DNA from: Hyphomicrobiales bacterium
GTDB lineage: Bacteria; Pseudomonadota; Alphaproteobacteria; Rhizobiales; Beijerinckiaceae
Reading direction: 5' to 3'
Assembly (NCBI GenBank): GCA_947455995.1
Contig: CANGQA010000016.1
Coordinates: forward strand, 1 to 39,560
DNA length: 39,560 bases
The position numbers were made by a program, and so were the translations under genes. The notes beneath the pieces were generated by a model. It saw nothing but the letters and a program-made list of their open reading frames with translations, was not told the origin of the DNA and did not search any database. Of the stretch, positions 23,540 to 32,806 are shown in pieces; within the stretch, counting starts at the first letter, position 1, and each line of letters starts with the position of its first letter.

Positions 23540-26311
23540 TCAGAGCACCCCATGACAATGTTTGTATTTTTTACCTGATCCGCAAGGGCAAGCCTCGTTT
23601 CGGCCGACACGCCCCCATGTTTCGGGATCAGCGGGGTTGCGATCCTGCGGGGTGATAACTGGCTTGGCGAAGGCAAGATTGGCGAAGTCTACTTCGTCCT
23701 CACCTGTTTGCGGATTGGCGTGATGGGCCTGCATCGGTGGCAATTCGGGCTCGGGAGGGGCGAAGGTGACCTCGACGCGCATTAATTGTCCTGTGACATT
23801 TTCACGCAAATGGCCGATCAAGCCGTCGAACAATTCAAAGGCTTCCGCTTTGTATTCATTGAGCGGATCACGCTGTGCATAGCCGCGCCAGCCGATGACC
23901 TGCCGCAAATGGTCGAGGGTAACAAGATGTTCGCGCCAGAGATGATCGAGCATCTGCAACAGAATTTGCTTTTCGACATAGGTCATCAGTTCAGGAGTGT
24001 TACGGTTGGAGCGCTCCAGATAGGCAGCGTCAGCAGCGGCACGGATCCTGTCGCGCAGTTCCTCTTCGGCTATGCCTTCTTCTGCAGCCCATTGGGCCAC
24101 CGGTAATTCAAGATTGAGGGTGCGGGTCACATCCTGACCCAAACCGTCGATATCCCATTGTTCGGGATAGGCGCCTTCAGGAATATGGCGGACAACAAGA
24201 TCATCAATGACGCCGTGGCGCATATCCTCGATGGTATTGCTGACTGAGACATCGGCCATAAATTCGCGCCGCTGTTCGAACACCACCTTGCGCTGGTCGT
24301 TCATGACATCATCATATTTGAGGATGTTTTTACGGATATCGAAATTGCGCATTTCGACTTTTTGCTGGGCCTTTTCGATCGCCTTGTTGATCCAAGGATG
24401 GATGATCGCCTCGTCCTCCTGCAGGCCGAGTTTTTGCAACATCCCATCCATGCGATCTGATCCGAAAATACGCATGAGATCATCTTGCAGCGACAGGAAA
24501 AATTTGGACCGGCCGGGATCACCCTGACGGCCTGAACGGCCACGCAGCTGGTTATCGATACGGCGGCTTTCGTGCCGCTCAGTCCCGATCACGTAGAGAC
24601 CGCCTGCGGCCAGTGCCTTTTCTTTGAAGGCGGCGACCTGATTGCGGATCGCCAGTTCTTTGGCCTGTTTGGCCTCGCCATCTTCCAGCCCTGCCAGTTC
24701 CGCAGCGATGCGCATATCGGCATTACCGCCCAGCTGGATATCGGTGCCACGGCCAGCCATATTTGTGGCGATGGTGACGGCACCGGGTACGCCCGCTTGG
24801 GCGACAATGAAGGCTTCCTGCTCGTGGAAACGGGCATTGAGAACCGCAAACTGCTTGCCTGCAACACCATCGGTGGCAGCCTTGAACAGGGAATCAAGCG
24901 CATTGGGTTTGCCGAAATCAATCATCTGGAAACCAGCCTCGAGCAAGGCTTCGGCCAGCATTTCAGATTTTTCGATTGAGGTCGTGCCGACCAGAACAGG
25001 CTGTCCATGGCTAGAAGCTTCTTCGACCTCGCAGATAATCGCGCGGAATTTCTCTGCTTGCGAGCGGTAGACCTCGTCATCCTCGTCCTTGCGCAGGACA
25101 GGAAGATTGGTTGGAATTTCGACGACTTCGAGCTTGTAGATGTCCAGAAACTCGTCAGCTTCGGTGGCAGCGGTACCAGTCATGCCGCCGAGTTTTTTGT
25201 AGAGGCGGAAATAGTTCTGGAAAGTGATGGAGGCGAGTGTCTGGTTTTCGGGCTGGACCTGCACATGCTCTTTGGCTTCGAGAGCCTGATGCAAGCCTTC
25301 CGAATAGCGGCGGCCCTGCATCATCCGGCCGGTGAATTCGTCGATGATGACAACTTCATTGTCGCGGACGATATAATCCTTGTCGCGCTGGAACAGCGTA
25401 TGGGCCCTCAAGGCCTGATTGACGTGATGGACAAGCGTAGCATTGGCGGCGTCATAGAGGGTGCCGTCTTTCATCAAGCCGGATTCCAGAAGCAACTCCT
25501 CGATATGTTCGTTGCCGGAATCGGTCAGAGAGACCGACCTCTGTTTTTCATCCAGATCGAAATCAGTCGGCTTGAGGCGAGGGATCAGCACATTGATCGT
25601 ATTGTAGAGATCGGAACGGTCATCCAGAGGGCCGGAAATGATCAGCGGCGTCCGGGCTTCATCGACCAAAATCGAATCCACTTCGTCAACGATGGCATAA
25701 TGGTGGCCACGCTGGGTCATCTGCGACAATTCATATTTCATATTGTCGCGCAGATAATCGAAGCCGAATTCATTGTTGGTGCCATAGGTGATGTCGGCGG
25801 CATAGGCGGCGCGCCTTTCCTCGTCGGAAAGACCGTGCAGAATGGCGCCGACTTCAAGTCCGAGGAAATGATAGACCCTACCCATCCATTCCGAATCGCG
25901 GCGGGCGAGATAGTCGTTGACGGTGACCACATGCACGCCGTGGCCTGCAAGCGCATTAAGATAGGTCGGCAAGGTCCCGACAAGTGTTTTACCTTCACCC
26001 GTGCGCATTTCAGCTATTGCGCCCTCATGAAGGACCATCCCGCCGATCAGCTGGACATCGAAATGGCGCTGGCCCAGCACCCTTCTGGCGGCTTCGCGGA
26101 CTGTGGCAAAGGCCGGAACCAGAATGTCGTTCAGGGTTTTGCCTGCGGCCAGTTGATCGCGGAACATCTGGGTGCGGGCGCGCAAAGCGTCGTCGTCAAG
26201 CGCGCGTATCTCAGGCTCGAGCGCATTAATCGCTGCCACTTTGGGGGCATAGGTTTTCAGACGGCGGTCATTGGCTGACCCGAAAATCTTCTTGGCAAGA
26301 GCCCCGAACAT
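23540..26311 (-). CDS. secA: Preprotein translocase ATPase SecA
   Basis: SecA is the ATP-driven motor that pushes unfolded preproteins through SecYEG. The 923-residue product is full length: Walker A region [14 protein letters not shown] near 103, [20 protein letters not shown] near 208, the [18 protein letters not shown] segment, [12 protein letters not shown] and [21 protein letters not shown] in the second nucleotide-binding domain. It ends with the C-terminal zinc/SecB-binding motif [14 protein letters not shown]. The ATG at 26311 has AAGGGA 5 nt upstream. It is divergent from ppiC across a 299-nt intergenic region with several palindromes and ends at a strong shared terminator. Confidence 0.98.
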   Translation of the reverse strand: MFGALAKKIFGSANDRRLKTYAPKVAAINALEPEIRALDDDALRARTQMFRDQLAAGKTLNDILVPAFATVREAARRVLGQRHFDVQLIGGMVLHEGAIAEMRTGEGKTLVGTLPTYLNALAGHGVHVVTVNDYLARRDSEWMGRVYHFLGLEVGAILHGLSDEERRAAYAADITYGTNNEFGFDYLRDNMKYELSQMTQRGHHYAIVDEVDSILVDEARTPLIISGPLDDRSDLYNTINVLIPRLKPTDFDLDEKQRSVSLTDSGNEHIEELLLESGLMKDGTLYDAANATLVHHVNQALRAHTLFQRDKDYIVRDNEVVIIDEFTGRMMQGRRYSEGLHQALEAKEHVQVQPENQTLASITFQNYFRLYKKLGGMTGTAATEADEFLDIYKLEVVEIPTNLPVLRKDEDDEVYRSQAEKFRAIICEVEEASSHGQPVLVGTTSIEKSEMLAEALLEAGFQMIDFGKPNALDSLFKAATDGVAGKQFAVLNARFHEQEAFIVAQAGVPGAVTIATNMAGRGTDIQLGGNADMRIAAELAGLEDGEAKQAKELAIRNQVAAFKEKALAAGGLYVIGTERHESRRIDNQLRGRSGRQGDPGRSKFFLSLQDDLMRIFGSDRMDGMLQKLGLQEDEAIIHPWINKAIEKAQQKVEMRNFDIRKNILKYDDVMNDQRKVVFEQRREFMADVSVSNTIEDMRHGVIDDLVVRHIPEGAYPEQWDIDGLGQDVTRTLNLELPVAQWAAEEGIAEEELRDRIRAAADAAYLERSNRNTPELMTYVEKQILLQMLDHLWREHLVTLDHLRQVIGWRGYAQRDPLNEYKAEAFELFDGLIGHLRENVTGQLMRVEVTFAPPEPELPPMQAHHANPQTGEDEVDFANLAFAKPVITPQDRNPADPETWGRVGRNEACPCGSGKKYKHCHGVL

Positions 26312-26407
26312 CGCATTCCCTTTGTCACTGTGTCCCGGATCGACATAAAGCTGAAACGGGCTTTAGTCCCGATCAAGATGCCGATTGGGCATAATCCGCA
26401 TCGCGCG

Positions 26408-26433
26408 GGTTATAACCTTTATCTTGCCAAGAT
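26408..26433. repeat. Two adjacent short palindromes in the secA-ppiC intergenic region
   Basis: GGTTATAACC (26408-26417) is a perfect 10-bp palindrome, and ATCTTGCCAAGAT (26421-26433) is a 6+1+6 palindrome. They lie about 100 nt upstream of secA; the TATAAC inside the first could be a -10 element for secA. Candidate operator or promoter sites. Confidence 0.4.
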
Positions 26434-26478
26434 GCCACGCATCCGGACGTTGAAAAGACAGGCTTGTTGTACATTTCA

Positions 26479-26494
26479 ACCCTTACATAAGGGT
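26479..26494. repeat. 16-bp palindrome in the secA-ppiC intergenic region
   Basis: ACCCTTACATAAGGGT has perfect 7-bp arms around a 2-nt centre and lies 116 nt before the ppiC start. Just upstream, GTTGAAA (26449-26455) and TTTCAAC (26474-26480) also form an inverted repeat. It is a plausible operator for ppiC or secA; no T-run suggests termination. The rest of this 299-nt region shows no gene. Confidence 0.42.
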
Positions 26495-26610
26495 ACGAAT
26501 CGGAAATTTCAAAATTTTATGCCATTCACCCTTGTGCTTAGTGAGACATTGCGTCACTTCTGCGACCAGAAATGATTTTGCAGCTGATTTGATTCCGGAG
26601 GTTTTGTCTG

Positions 26611-27501
26611 ATGAACTCGCTCGTACAGCCAATGGTAAAAACCAGGCTTAAGCTGACTTGTGCAACCCTTATCATCGGCCTGGGCGCGATGGGGGCTGTC
26701 ATGGCGCAAACGCCAGTTCCCAAGTCGCCCCCTGCTATTGCAGTCGATCCTGCCAGAATTCTGGTCAAAGTGGATGATGCAACCATCACAGAAGCCGACC
26801 TGGCCCTCGCTGCCGAAGACCTGGGCGGTGGACCAGAAGCGCAAAACCGTGAGGCCCTGATCGGTTACATGATCGACCTGCGTATGGGGGCCAAGGCCGC
26901 TTTGGACAACAAAGCCGGGGACAGCGCAGAATTCAAACGCCGCATGGCCCACCAGCGCGACAAGCTGCTGCTTGAGGATTATTTGGCTTCCGAGGCCCAC
27001 AAGGCGGTGACACCGGCAGCGATTACCAAGCTTTATGAAGACACGATTAAATCCTTGCCGCCTGAACAGGAAGTGCGTGCCCGCCATATTCTGGTGGAAA
27101 CCGAGGATCAGGCCAAAGCCGTTGTGGAACGTCTCAATAAAGGTGAGGATTTCGCCAAATTGTCAGCCGAACTGTCCAAGGATCCCGGTTCGGGACAACA
27201 AGGCGGCGATCTCGGCTGGTTCACCAAAGAACGCATGGTTCCTGAATTCGCCGAAGCGGCTTTCAAGCTGGAGCCGGGTAAATTGTCCAATCCGGTCAAG
27301 ACCCAATTCGGTTGGCATGTATTGAAGGTTGAAGAAAAGCGCGCCCACCAGCCACCCAAGCTCGAAGACGTGCGCGACCAAATCGCACAATATCTTGAAC
27401 GTAAAGCGCAGCAGGATATTATTCTGGCGTTAAGGAGCAAGGCTAAGGTCGAGCGACTGGATCAGCCTTCTGCTGACAAAGAAACACCAAAAAAGCCCTG
27501 A
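26611..27501 (+). CDS. Periplasmic PpiC-type peptidyl-prolyl isomerase
   Basis: The 296-residue parvulin-family chaperone/isomerase should assist folding of exported and outer-membrane proteins. It has a signal peptide (hydrophobic 16-30, cleavage near VMA), a SurA-like N-terminal helical region (ITEADLALAAEDLGG to about residue 150) and one parvulin domain: VRARHILVETEDQAKAVVERL near 153, then KDPGSGQQGGDLGWFTKERMVPEFAEAAFKL and TQFGWHVLKVE. A charged C-terminal tail ends in KETPKKP. The ATG at 26611 has GGAGG 9 nt upstream. It is divergent from secA, an arrangement shared with other Rhizobiales, fitting a joint role in export. Confidence 0.93.
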   Translation: MNSLVQPMVKTRLKLTCATLIIGLGAMGAVMAQTPVPKSPPAIAVDPARILVKVDDATITEADLALAAEDLGGGPEAQNREALIGYMIDLRMGAKAALDNKAGDSAEFKRRMAHQRDKLLLEDYLASEAHKAVTPAAITKLYEDTIKSLPPEQEVRARHILVETEDQAKAVVERLNKGEDFAKLSAELSKDPGSGQQGGDLGWFTKERMVPEFAEAAFKLEPGKLSNPVKTQFGWHVLKVEEKRAHQPPKLEDVRDQIAQYLERKAQQDIILALRSKAKVERLDQPSADKETPKKP

Positions 27502-27514
27502 TTGCGATCCTCAA

Positions 27515-27552
27515 GGGCCAGGAGTTGACTTGGATAGTGTCGCACCTGGCCC
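27515..27552 (+). other. Long-loop inverted repeat between ppiC and argJ
   Basis: GGGCCAGG (27515-27522) and CCTGGCCC (27545-27552) are perfect 8-bp arms around a 22-nt loop, starting 13 nt after the ppiC stop; TTTTT occurs 7 nt beyond. It may be a terminator for ppiC or a leader element of argJ. Confidence 0.4.
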
Positions 27553-27597
27553 ATCGCGTTTTTAGGTTTGCTTCCGTCTCACGCCTCACCTTGGGTC

Positions 27598-28845
27598 ATG
27601 ATCATGTCTGCCAGTATCTCGCCTCTCGCCCCTCTGTCCTATCCTGTTCTGCCACAGATCGAAGGGGTCCGGTTCGCCACTGCAGAGGCGGGGATCCGCT
27701 ATAAAAACCGCACCGATGTGCTGTTGGTGGCTCTTGAAGCCGGCACACAGGCGGCGGGCGTTTTGACACGTTCGAAATGCCCTTCGGCTCCGGTCGACTG
27801 GTGCCGTAAAGTTCTTCAATCAGGTAAAGCTCGCGGACTGGTGGTCAATTCTGGCAATGCCAATGCCTTTACAGGAGCGAACGGCGCCCAAGCGGTGGCA
27901 AAAACCGCCGCGATTGCCGCCAAGGCCTTGGGCTGTACGCCCGATGATATCTTGCTTGCATCGACCGGAGTGATTGGCGAGCCTCTTGATGCCAGTAAGT
28001 TTGAAGGCGTCCTGGATGATTGCTTCAGGCGTGCCAGCCAAGGAGATTGGCTCGACACCGCCCGCGCGATCATGACCACGGATACATTTCCCAAGCTGGC
28101 AACAGCGACCGTTACCATCGACGGGGTGCCTGTCACCATTAACGGCATTGCCAAAGGCGCGGGGATGATTGCTCCGGACATGGCGACCATGCTGTCTTTC
28201 ATCTTTACCGATGCACCGATTGCCGCAGAGGCTTTACAGGTCCTGTTGAGCCGTGGCACGCGGACCAGCTTCAATGCGATTACGGTTGATAGTGATACTT
28301 CAACCTCCGATACCCTGATCATGTTTGCGACGGGTGCTGCCGCCAAACGCGGATGCCCGCAACTCTCAAATCCGGCCGACCGCCGTCTGGCGGCTTTCCG
28401 CAAGGCTTTGGATGCAATGCTGCTCGATCTGGCCAAGCAGATTGTGCGGGATGGCGAGGGCGCGCGGCATTTCGTATCGATCCGTGTCGAGGGTGCCAAA
28501 TCGGCACAATCGGCTAAGATCATCGGCAAATCGGTGGCCGATTCACCGCTGCTGAAAACAGCCATTGCCGGCGAGGACGCCAATTGGGGGCGGATTGTCG
28601 CAGCCATTGGCAAGGCGGGTGAACCAGCCGATCGTGACCGTCTGGCCATCTGGTTCGGTCCGACACGGGTGGCCTATCAGGGCGCGCGTGATCCGGCATA
28701 TGACGAGGCCAAGGTCTCGGCCTATATGAAGGGCCAATATATCGATATCCGCATCGAGCTCGGGCTCGGCAAGGGGCAGTTTACGGTCTATACCTGTGAT
28801 CTGACCAAGGAATATGTCGAGATCAATGGCGATTATCGCTCATGA
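27598..28845 (+). CDS. argJ: Bifunctional ornithine acetyltransferase / N-acetylglutamate synthase
   Basis: ArgJ recycles the acetyl group from N-acetylornithine to glutamate (and may make N-acetylglutamate from acetyl-CoA) in arginine synthesis. The 415-residue precursor cleaves itself: the site is in [19 protein letters not shown] near residue 180, before the Thr that becomes the catalytic N-terminus of the beta chain. Other motifs are [12 protein letters not shown] near 92, [30 protein letters not shown], and the C-terminal [17 protein letters not shown]. Start is uncertain between ATG 27598 and ATG 27604, neither with a good ribosome site. It overlaps the Nudix gene by 4 nt. Confidence 0.95.
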   Translation: MIMSASISPLAPLSYPVLPQIEGVRFATAEAGIRYKNRTDVLLVALEAGTQAAGVLTRSKCPSAPVDWCRKVLQSGKARGLVVNSGNANAFTGANGAQAVAKTAAIAAKALGCTPDDILLASTGVIGEPLDASKFEGVLDDCFRRASQGDWLDTARAIMTTDTFPKLATATVTIDGVPVTINGIAKGAGMIAPDMATMLSFIFTDAPIAAEALQVLLSRGTRTSFNAITVDSDTSTSDTLIMFATGAAAKRGCPQLSNPADRRLAAFRKALDAMLLDLAKQIVRDGEGARHFVSIRVEGAKSAQSAKIIGKSVADSPLLKTAIAGEDANWGRIVAAIGKAGEPADRDRLAIWFGPTRVAYQGARDPAYDEAKVSAYMKGQYIDIRIELGLGKGQFTVYTCDLTKEYVEINGDYRS

Positions 28846-29255
28846 GCATATTGCTTGTTGTCGCCTGTGCTTTGATTGATGCCGACGGGCGCATCCTGAT
28901 TGCCCAGCGACCCGAAGGCAAGGGCATGGCGGGGTTGTGGGAGTTTCCAGGCGGCAAGGTCGAGACCGGAGAAAGTCCCGAAGAAACGCTGATCCGTGAG
29001 CTTGACGAGGAACTGGGCATTATCGTGAAGCCCGCCTGTCTGGCCCCGTTGACTTTTGCCAGTTTTGCCTATGAAAAATTTCATTTGCTGATGCCCCTTT
29101 ATGTCTGCCGCCGCTGGGACGGACTGGTGGTCGCCAGGGAACATGCAGCCTTGCGCTGGGTGCGGCCGCAACAGTTGCGCGATTTTCCAATGCCTCCGGC
29201 TGACGAGCCGTTGATTCCGGCCCTGCTGGATCTGCTTGGCGGTTCACCCGCATGA
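28842..29255 (+). CDS. mutT: MutT-like Nudix hydrolase (8-oxo-dGTP diphosphatase)
   Basis: The 137-residue protein is a single Nudix domain with a complete Nudix box at residues 38-60 (G-x5-E-x7-REL-DEELGI), the metal site for pyrophosphohydrolysis. The opening [19 protein letters not shown] and GLWEFPGGK are typical of MutT, which removes 8-oxo-dGTP from the nucleotide pool. Its start codon sits in an ATGA overlap with the argJ stop, and its own stop overlaps the next start in the same way. The argJ-mutT pairing is known in Rhizobiales. MutT is the best call; other nucleotide substrates cannot be excluded. Confidence 0.9.
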   Translation: MSILLVVACALIDADGRILIAQRPEGKGMAGLWEFPGGKVETGESPEETLIRELDEELGIIVKPACLAPLTFASFAYEKFHLLMPLYVCRRWDGLVVAREHAALRWVRPQQLRDFPMPPADEPLIPALLDLLGGSPA

Positions 29256-30160
29256 GCCAGACTGCGGCACCAGTGTCAGGCCTGCCGGTGATCGGACGGG
29301 CCGAATTATGGGCGCGGATGCTGTTTTGCGCGATGATGTGGTCTTCGGGTTTCTTGTTCATGCGCCTGCTGACCGGCAGTGTCACCCCGATAGCCATGGC
29401 TGGCGCGCGCGCGGCGATTGCGGCGCTTCTCCTTACAACTTTTTTTGTGGTGCGCGGAGAGAGCCCGTTGCCGCGCCGCCATGAGGCTTTCCCGTTTCTG
29501 GTGTTGGGGACATTGAACGGCTGGATGCCGAATATTCTGACCGCCTTTGCGCTAACACAGATTTCAACCGCATCAAGTGCGATGATTCAAGCATCGGGAC
29601 CGCTGATGGTGGCGGTCATTGCGCATTTTGCCTTTGCCGAGGAACGGTTGAGTCTGGTCCGGTTTTTCGGTGTGGTGATGGGCTTTTGCGGCATGGGTCT
29701 GCTGATCGGTCCGGACGCTTTCACCTTTGGTTCGGCCAGCAATATCGGTGCTCTGGCGATGACGCTGGTTGCAGCCAGCTATGCCCTGGGTAATCTCTAC
29801 ACGCGCAGGGTTAGGGCGATTGCGCCATTGCGGCTGGCTTTGGGCCAGCAATGGTGTTCGGGTCTGGTCGCATTGCCGCTGGCGTGGCTGATCGACGGCC
29901 CTGCGGCTTTGATGGCGCTGTTCGACCATCTGGTGCCTGTGTTGGCGCTGGGTTCGGTCTCAACCGCGATTCCGATTTCGTTTTTCATGGTGCTGATCAG
30001 TAAAGCGGGCCCGACACGCGCGGCGATGGTGGGATATCTGATGCCGATTTTCGCAACCGGATTGTCGATCGCCTTTCTGGGCGAACATGTCGGATTGCGG
30101 GAGATTGCCGGTGGGGTGATCATTCTGACCGGCGTCTGGTTTGCGACGTCCAAACGCTGA
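29252..30160 (+). CDS. DMT-superfamily (EamA) transporter
   Basis: The 302-residue inner-membrane protein has about ten hydrophobic segments arranged as two EamA repeats. Characteristic parts are AMMWSSGFLFMRLLTGSVTPIAMAGARA in the first repeat, ALTQISTASSAMIQASGPLMVAVIAHFAFAEERLS (helices 4-5), and GYLMPIFATGLSIAFLGEH in the second. EamA proteins usually export amino acids or metabolites; the substrate is unknown. The start overlaps mutT by 4 nt, so argJ-mutT-eamA is one coupled unit, though that does not imply arginine export. It converges on zur with an 11-nt gap. Confidence 0.9.
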   Translation: MSQTAAPVSGLPVIGRAELWARMLFCAMMWSSGFLFMRLLTGSVTPIAMAGARAAIAALLLTTFFVVRGESPLPRRHEAFPFLVLGTLNGWMPNILTAFALTQISTASSAMIQASGPLMVAVIAHFAFAEERLSLVRFFGVVMGFCGMGLLIGPDAFTFGSASNIGALAMTLVAASYALGNLYTRRVRAIAPLRLALGQQWCSGLVALPLAWLIDGPAALMALFDHLVPVLALGSVSTAIPISFFMVLISKAGPTRAAMVGYLMPIFATGLSIAFLGEHVGLREIAGGVIILTGVWFATSKR

Positions 30161-30171
30161 ACCAGCTGCAC

Positions 30172-30696
30172 CTATGCGCCGCAATGGGCGCAGGTGCCAG
30201 CCAGTTCGATGATGCGCAATTGGGGCTTGAAACCATGCTGTCGGGTCAAATCCTGCAAAGCCTGTCCGAGCCTGTCCGAGCTGACCTCGTCGACCCCGCC
30301 GCAGCTTTCGCAGATCATAAAGACCACCACATCATCCGGGGCATGATAAGCAGGGCAGGCGATGAATGCATTGCGGCTTTCAAGCCGATGGGCAAGCCCC
30401 TGCGCGATCAGGAAATCCATGGTGCGATAGATGGTGACAGGAGCCAGTTTCTTGTCCATATCCGCGGCGACGGCATCAATCACCTCATAGGCGCTGAGTG
30501 GCTTGTGGGTGCTGTAAAGCGCGGCCAATACACGCTTGCGGATCGGTGTCAGCCGCTCGCCACGTGTTTTGCATAACTCGCTGGCCTGCTGCAAAGCCAG
30601 CGGCGCGCGCGCGGCATGATCTTGTGCATGTGCGCAAACCTGTGAGTCACAGGCTGTCTGGTCAGTGTGATCATGATGATCGCCGGGCCTTGCCAT
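30172..30696 (-). CDS. zur: Fur-family zinc uptake regulator (Zur-like)
   Basis: The 174-residue Fur-family repressor has a winged-helix domain (ERLTPIRKRVLAALYSTHKPLSAYEVIDAV and the APVTIYRTMDFLIAQGLAHRLE recognition region), a metal site in YHAPDDVVVFMICESCGG, and the two CXXC pairs of the structural zinc site (CESC, CAHC). These fit Zur better than Fur. An unusual N-terminal stretch has His7, 8, 10, 23, 27 and Cys16, 21, which may bind metal. The decamer CTCGGACAGG is repeated in tandem in the coding strand near 30260-30285 without breaking the frame. The ATG at 30696 has a poor ribosome site. Neighbouring genes are not obvious zinc transporters. Confidence 0.85.
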   Translation of the reverse strand: MARPGDHHDHTDQTACDSQVCAHAQDHAARAPLALQQASELCKTRGERLTPIRKRVLAALYSTHKPLSAYEVIDAVAADMDKKLAPVTIYRTMDFLIAQGLAHRLESRNAFIACPAYHAPDDVVVFMICESCGGVDEVSSDRLGQALQDLTRQHGFKPQLRIIELAGTCAHCGA

Positions 30697-30843
30697 TTCG
30701 ATACTCGCTCAGGGTGGTGATGGTCTGCAAAGGGGTCATGATGAAACAGGTGGCAAGATAAACAGGTAGATTGTCACTCGGATCTGGCTCATGCTGGCCT
30801 CATGCTATCAGTGTTCGACCTAAGCCGCTATTGTGCAGCGCAA

Positions 30844-30849
30844 TATAAT
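30844..30849 (+). promoter_or_regulatory. Candidate -10 element for bdhA
   Basis: A perfect TATAAT lies 68 nt before the bdhA start in an otherwise GC-richer region. No good -35 is seen at 16-18 nt upstream, so the promoter assignment is tentative. The same stretch (ATAATTAT) is palindromic and could be bound by a regulator. Confidence 0.35.
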
Positions 30850-30917
30850 TATGGCAATCTGGTTCCAATCGGTTCATTGTGCCGCAAATAATTAATCACA
30901 GACATGGAGACAGTTTG

Positions 30918-31703
30918 ATGTCGCTTCAATCCAAAAATGCAGTGATCACCGGTTCCACTTCGGGAATTGGTCTGGCGATGGCCCGCGCACTGGCCAAAGA
31001 GGGTGTTAATATCACGCTGAACGGCTTGGGGGATGCGAACGATATTGCCAAGCTGACTGAAGCTCTTGCCAAAGAATTCGGTGTTAAGGTGCGCTATTCA
31101 TCCGCCAATATGCTGGATGGTGAGGCGATTGCCGCCATGATCCACGAGGCCGAGGACGCTTTCGGCTCGGTTGATATTCTGATCAACAATGCCGGGATCC
31201 AGCATGTTGCACCAATCGAGAATTTTCCGGTGGCCGAATGGGAAAAAGTGATCGGGATCAATCTCAACGCTGCATTTCATGCAATGCGCGCGGTGATTCC
31301 GGGGATGAAGGCGCGCGGGTGGGGCCGGATCATTTCGACCGCCTCGGCCCATTCGCTCACCGCTTCGGCCTTCAAATCGGCTTATGTCGCTGCCAAACAC
31401 GGCTTGACGGGCCTCTCCAAGGCTGTTGCTTTGGAAGTGGCGACCAATGGAATCACGGTCAACTGCATTTCGCCCGCTTATGTCTGGACACCGCTGGTTG
31501 AAGCGCAAATTCCCGATACTATGGCTGCCCGTAACATGACCCGGGAGCAGGTGATCAACGAGGTCATGCTGGAGCGTCAACCAACCAAGCAATTCGTCAC
31601 GCCTGAACAGGTTGCTGCATCTGCAGTGTTCTTGTGTTCGGACGCCGCCTGCCAGATGACCGGATCCAATCTGGTGATCGATGGCGGCTGGACGGCCCAG
31701 TAA
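30918..31703 (+). CDS. bdhA: 3-hydroxybutyrate dehydrogenase
   Basis: This 261-residue short-chain dehydrogenase oxidises D-3-hydroxybutyrate to acetoacetate with NAD, a step in polyhydroxybutyrate breakdown. It has the Rossmann TGSTSGIG at 11-18, NNAGIQHVAPIE near 90, and the catalytic Ser-Tyr-Lys set in STASAHSLTASAFKSAYVAAKHG. The segment CISPAYVWTPLVEAQIP and the end NLVIDGGWTAQ are strongly like bacterial BdhA. The ATG at 30918 has GGAGA 7 nt upstream. The patatin gene starts 1 nt after its stop, so the two form an operon. Confidence 0.94.
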   Translation: MSLQSKNAVITGSTSGIGLAMARALAKEGVNITLNGLGDANDIAKLTEALAKEFGVKVRYSSANMLDGEAIAAMIHEAEDAFGSVDILINNAGIQHVAPIENFPVAEWEKVIGINLNAAFHAMRAVIPGMKARGWGRIISTASAHSLTASAFKSAYVAAKHGLTGLSKAVALEVATNGITVNCISPAYVWTPLVEAQIPDTMAARNMTREQVINEVMLERQPTKQFVTPEQVAASAVFLCSDAACQMTGSNLVIDGGWTAQ

Positions 31704-31704
31704 A

Positions 31705-32778
31705 ATGGCCCTGACCCCCAAAAAAACCCATAGCCGCACCATCAAACAACCCGCTACCAAAAAAACAGCCCTCAAAACCATTAATCTGGCTTTGCAAGGT
31801 GGTGGAGCGCATGGCGCTTTCACTTGGGGGGTGCTGGATGCCCTGCTGGAAGATGGCAGGCTTGAAATCGAAGCCGTGTCAGGCACATCGGCCGGTGCGA
31901 TGAATGGTGCGGTGCTGATGACAGGCCTGACCAAAAGCGGATCCGAAGGCGCACGAAAGGCCCTGACGTCTTTCTGGCGCGATGTCAGCCTTGACGGTCA
32001 TATCTCGCCGAATGCCCGTGCCTTGTTCGATGTCATGATGACCCCGTGGAAAATAGGCGCTGCAGCCGGACAGAGCGTGATGGACGCATCCCGCAATATG
32101 TACTCCCCTTACGATTACAATCCGCTCGATATCAACCCGTTGCGCGGTGTGGTGGAATCGCACATTGATTTCAAAATGCTGCGCGAGACCGATGGACCGG
32201 AATTGTTCATCGCGGCCACCAGTGTCCGTAATGGCAAGTTGCGGATTTTCAGCCGCAAGGAACTGACCGCCGACATGTTGATGGCTTCAGCAGCTTTGCC
32301 TTTGCTGTTTAGAGCGGTGTATGTGAACGGTGAACCGTTCTGGGATGGCGGCTATATGGGCAATCCTGCGTTGTTCCCGTTGTTCAAGGTCGAGGAGACC
32401 GATGATATCATTCTGGTGCAGATCAACCCGATCGAGCGCGATCATGTGCCCGATAATGCCATGGACATCATGGAGAGGGTCAATGAAATCACCTTCAATT
32501 CGCCCTTGCTGAACGAATTTCGCGCCATCGAATTCGTGACCCGTCTGGTGAAGGGTGGCGTGCTGGATGACAAGCACCACAAGGCAATCAGGATGCACCG
32601 GATCGAAGCCCAGGAGCAACTCGACAGTTTCGGCACCGCCAGTAAATTGCAGGCGGATTGGGCCTTTTTCACGAAATTATTCGACATTGGACGCGACAGC
32701 GCAAAACAGTTCATGAGCGACCATTTCGAGGATCTTGGCAAACGGGCGACGCTGGATCTGAAGCCGCTGTTCAGCTGA
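31705..32778 (+). CDS. Patatin-like phospholipase
   Basis: The 357-residue lipid acyl hydrolase has the patatin features: the oxyanion loop LALQGGGAHGAF near residue 32, nucleophile Ser in VSGTSAGAMNGAV (GXSXG) near 64, and the catalytic Asp in WDGGYMGNPALFP. A basic, Thr/Lys-rich leader (first 28 residues) precedes the domain. ATG 31705 directly follows the bdhA stop; an earlier in-frame ATG at 31681 would overlap bdhA and is less likely. The bdhA-patatin pairing recurs in Rhizobiales, to my recollection, hinting at a shared role in lipid or storage-polymer turnover. It converges on xerC, 28 nt apart. Confidence 0.88.
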   Translation: MALTPKKTHSRTIKQPATKKTALKTINLALQGGGAHGAFTWGVLDALLEDGRLEIEAVSGTSAGAMNGAVLMTGLTKSGSEGARKALTSFWRDVSLDGHISPNARALFDVMMTPWKIGAAAGQSVMDASRNMYSPYDYNPLDINPLRGVVESHIDFKMLRETDGPELFIAATSVRNGKLRIFSRKELTADMLMASAALPLLFRAVYVNGEPFWDGGYMGNPALFPLFKVEETDDIILVQINPIERDHVPDNAMDIMERVNEITFNSPLLNEFRAIEFVTRLVKGGVLDDKHHKAIRMHRIEAQEQLDSFGTASKLQADWAFFTKLFDIGRDSAKQFMSDHFEDLGKRATLDLKPLFS

Positions 32779-32806
32779 TTCAAAGCACGGTCAGGCCAGA
32801 ACAGGA

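Noticed and set aside
25007-26278. Open plus-strand frame of 423 codons opposite secA
   Set aside because: secA on the other strand is unambiguous; the frame is a shadow of its codon bias.
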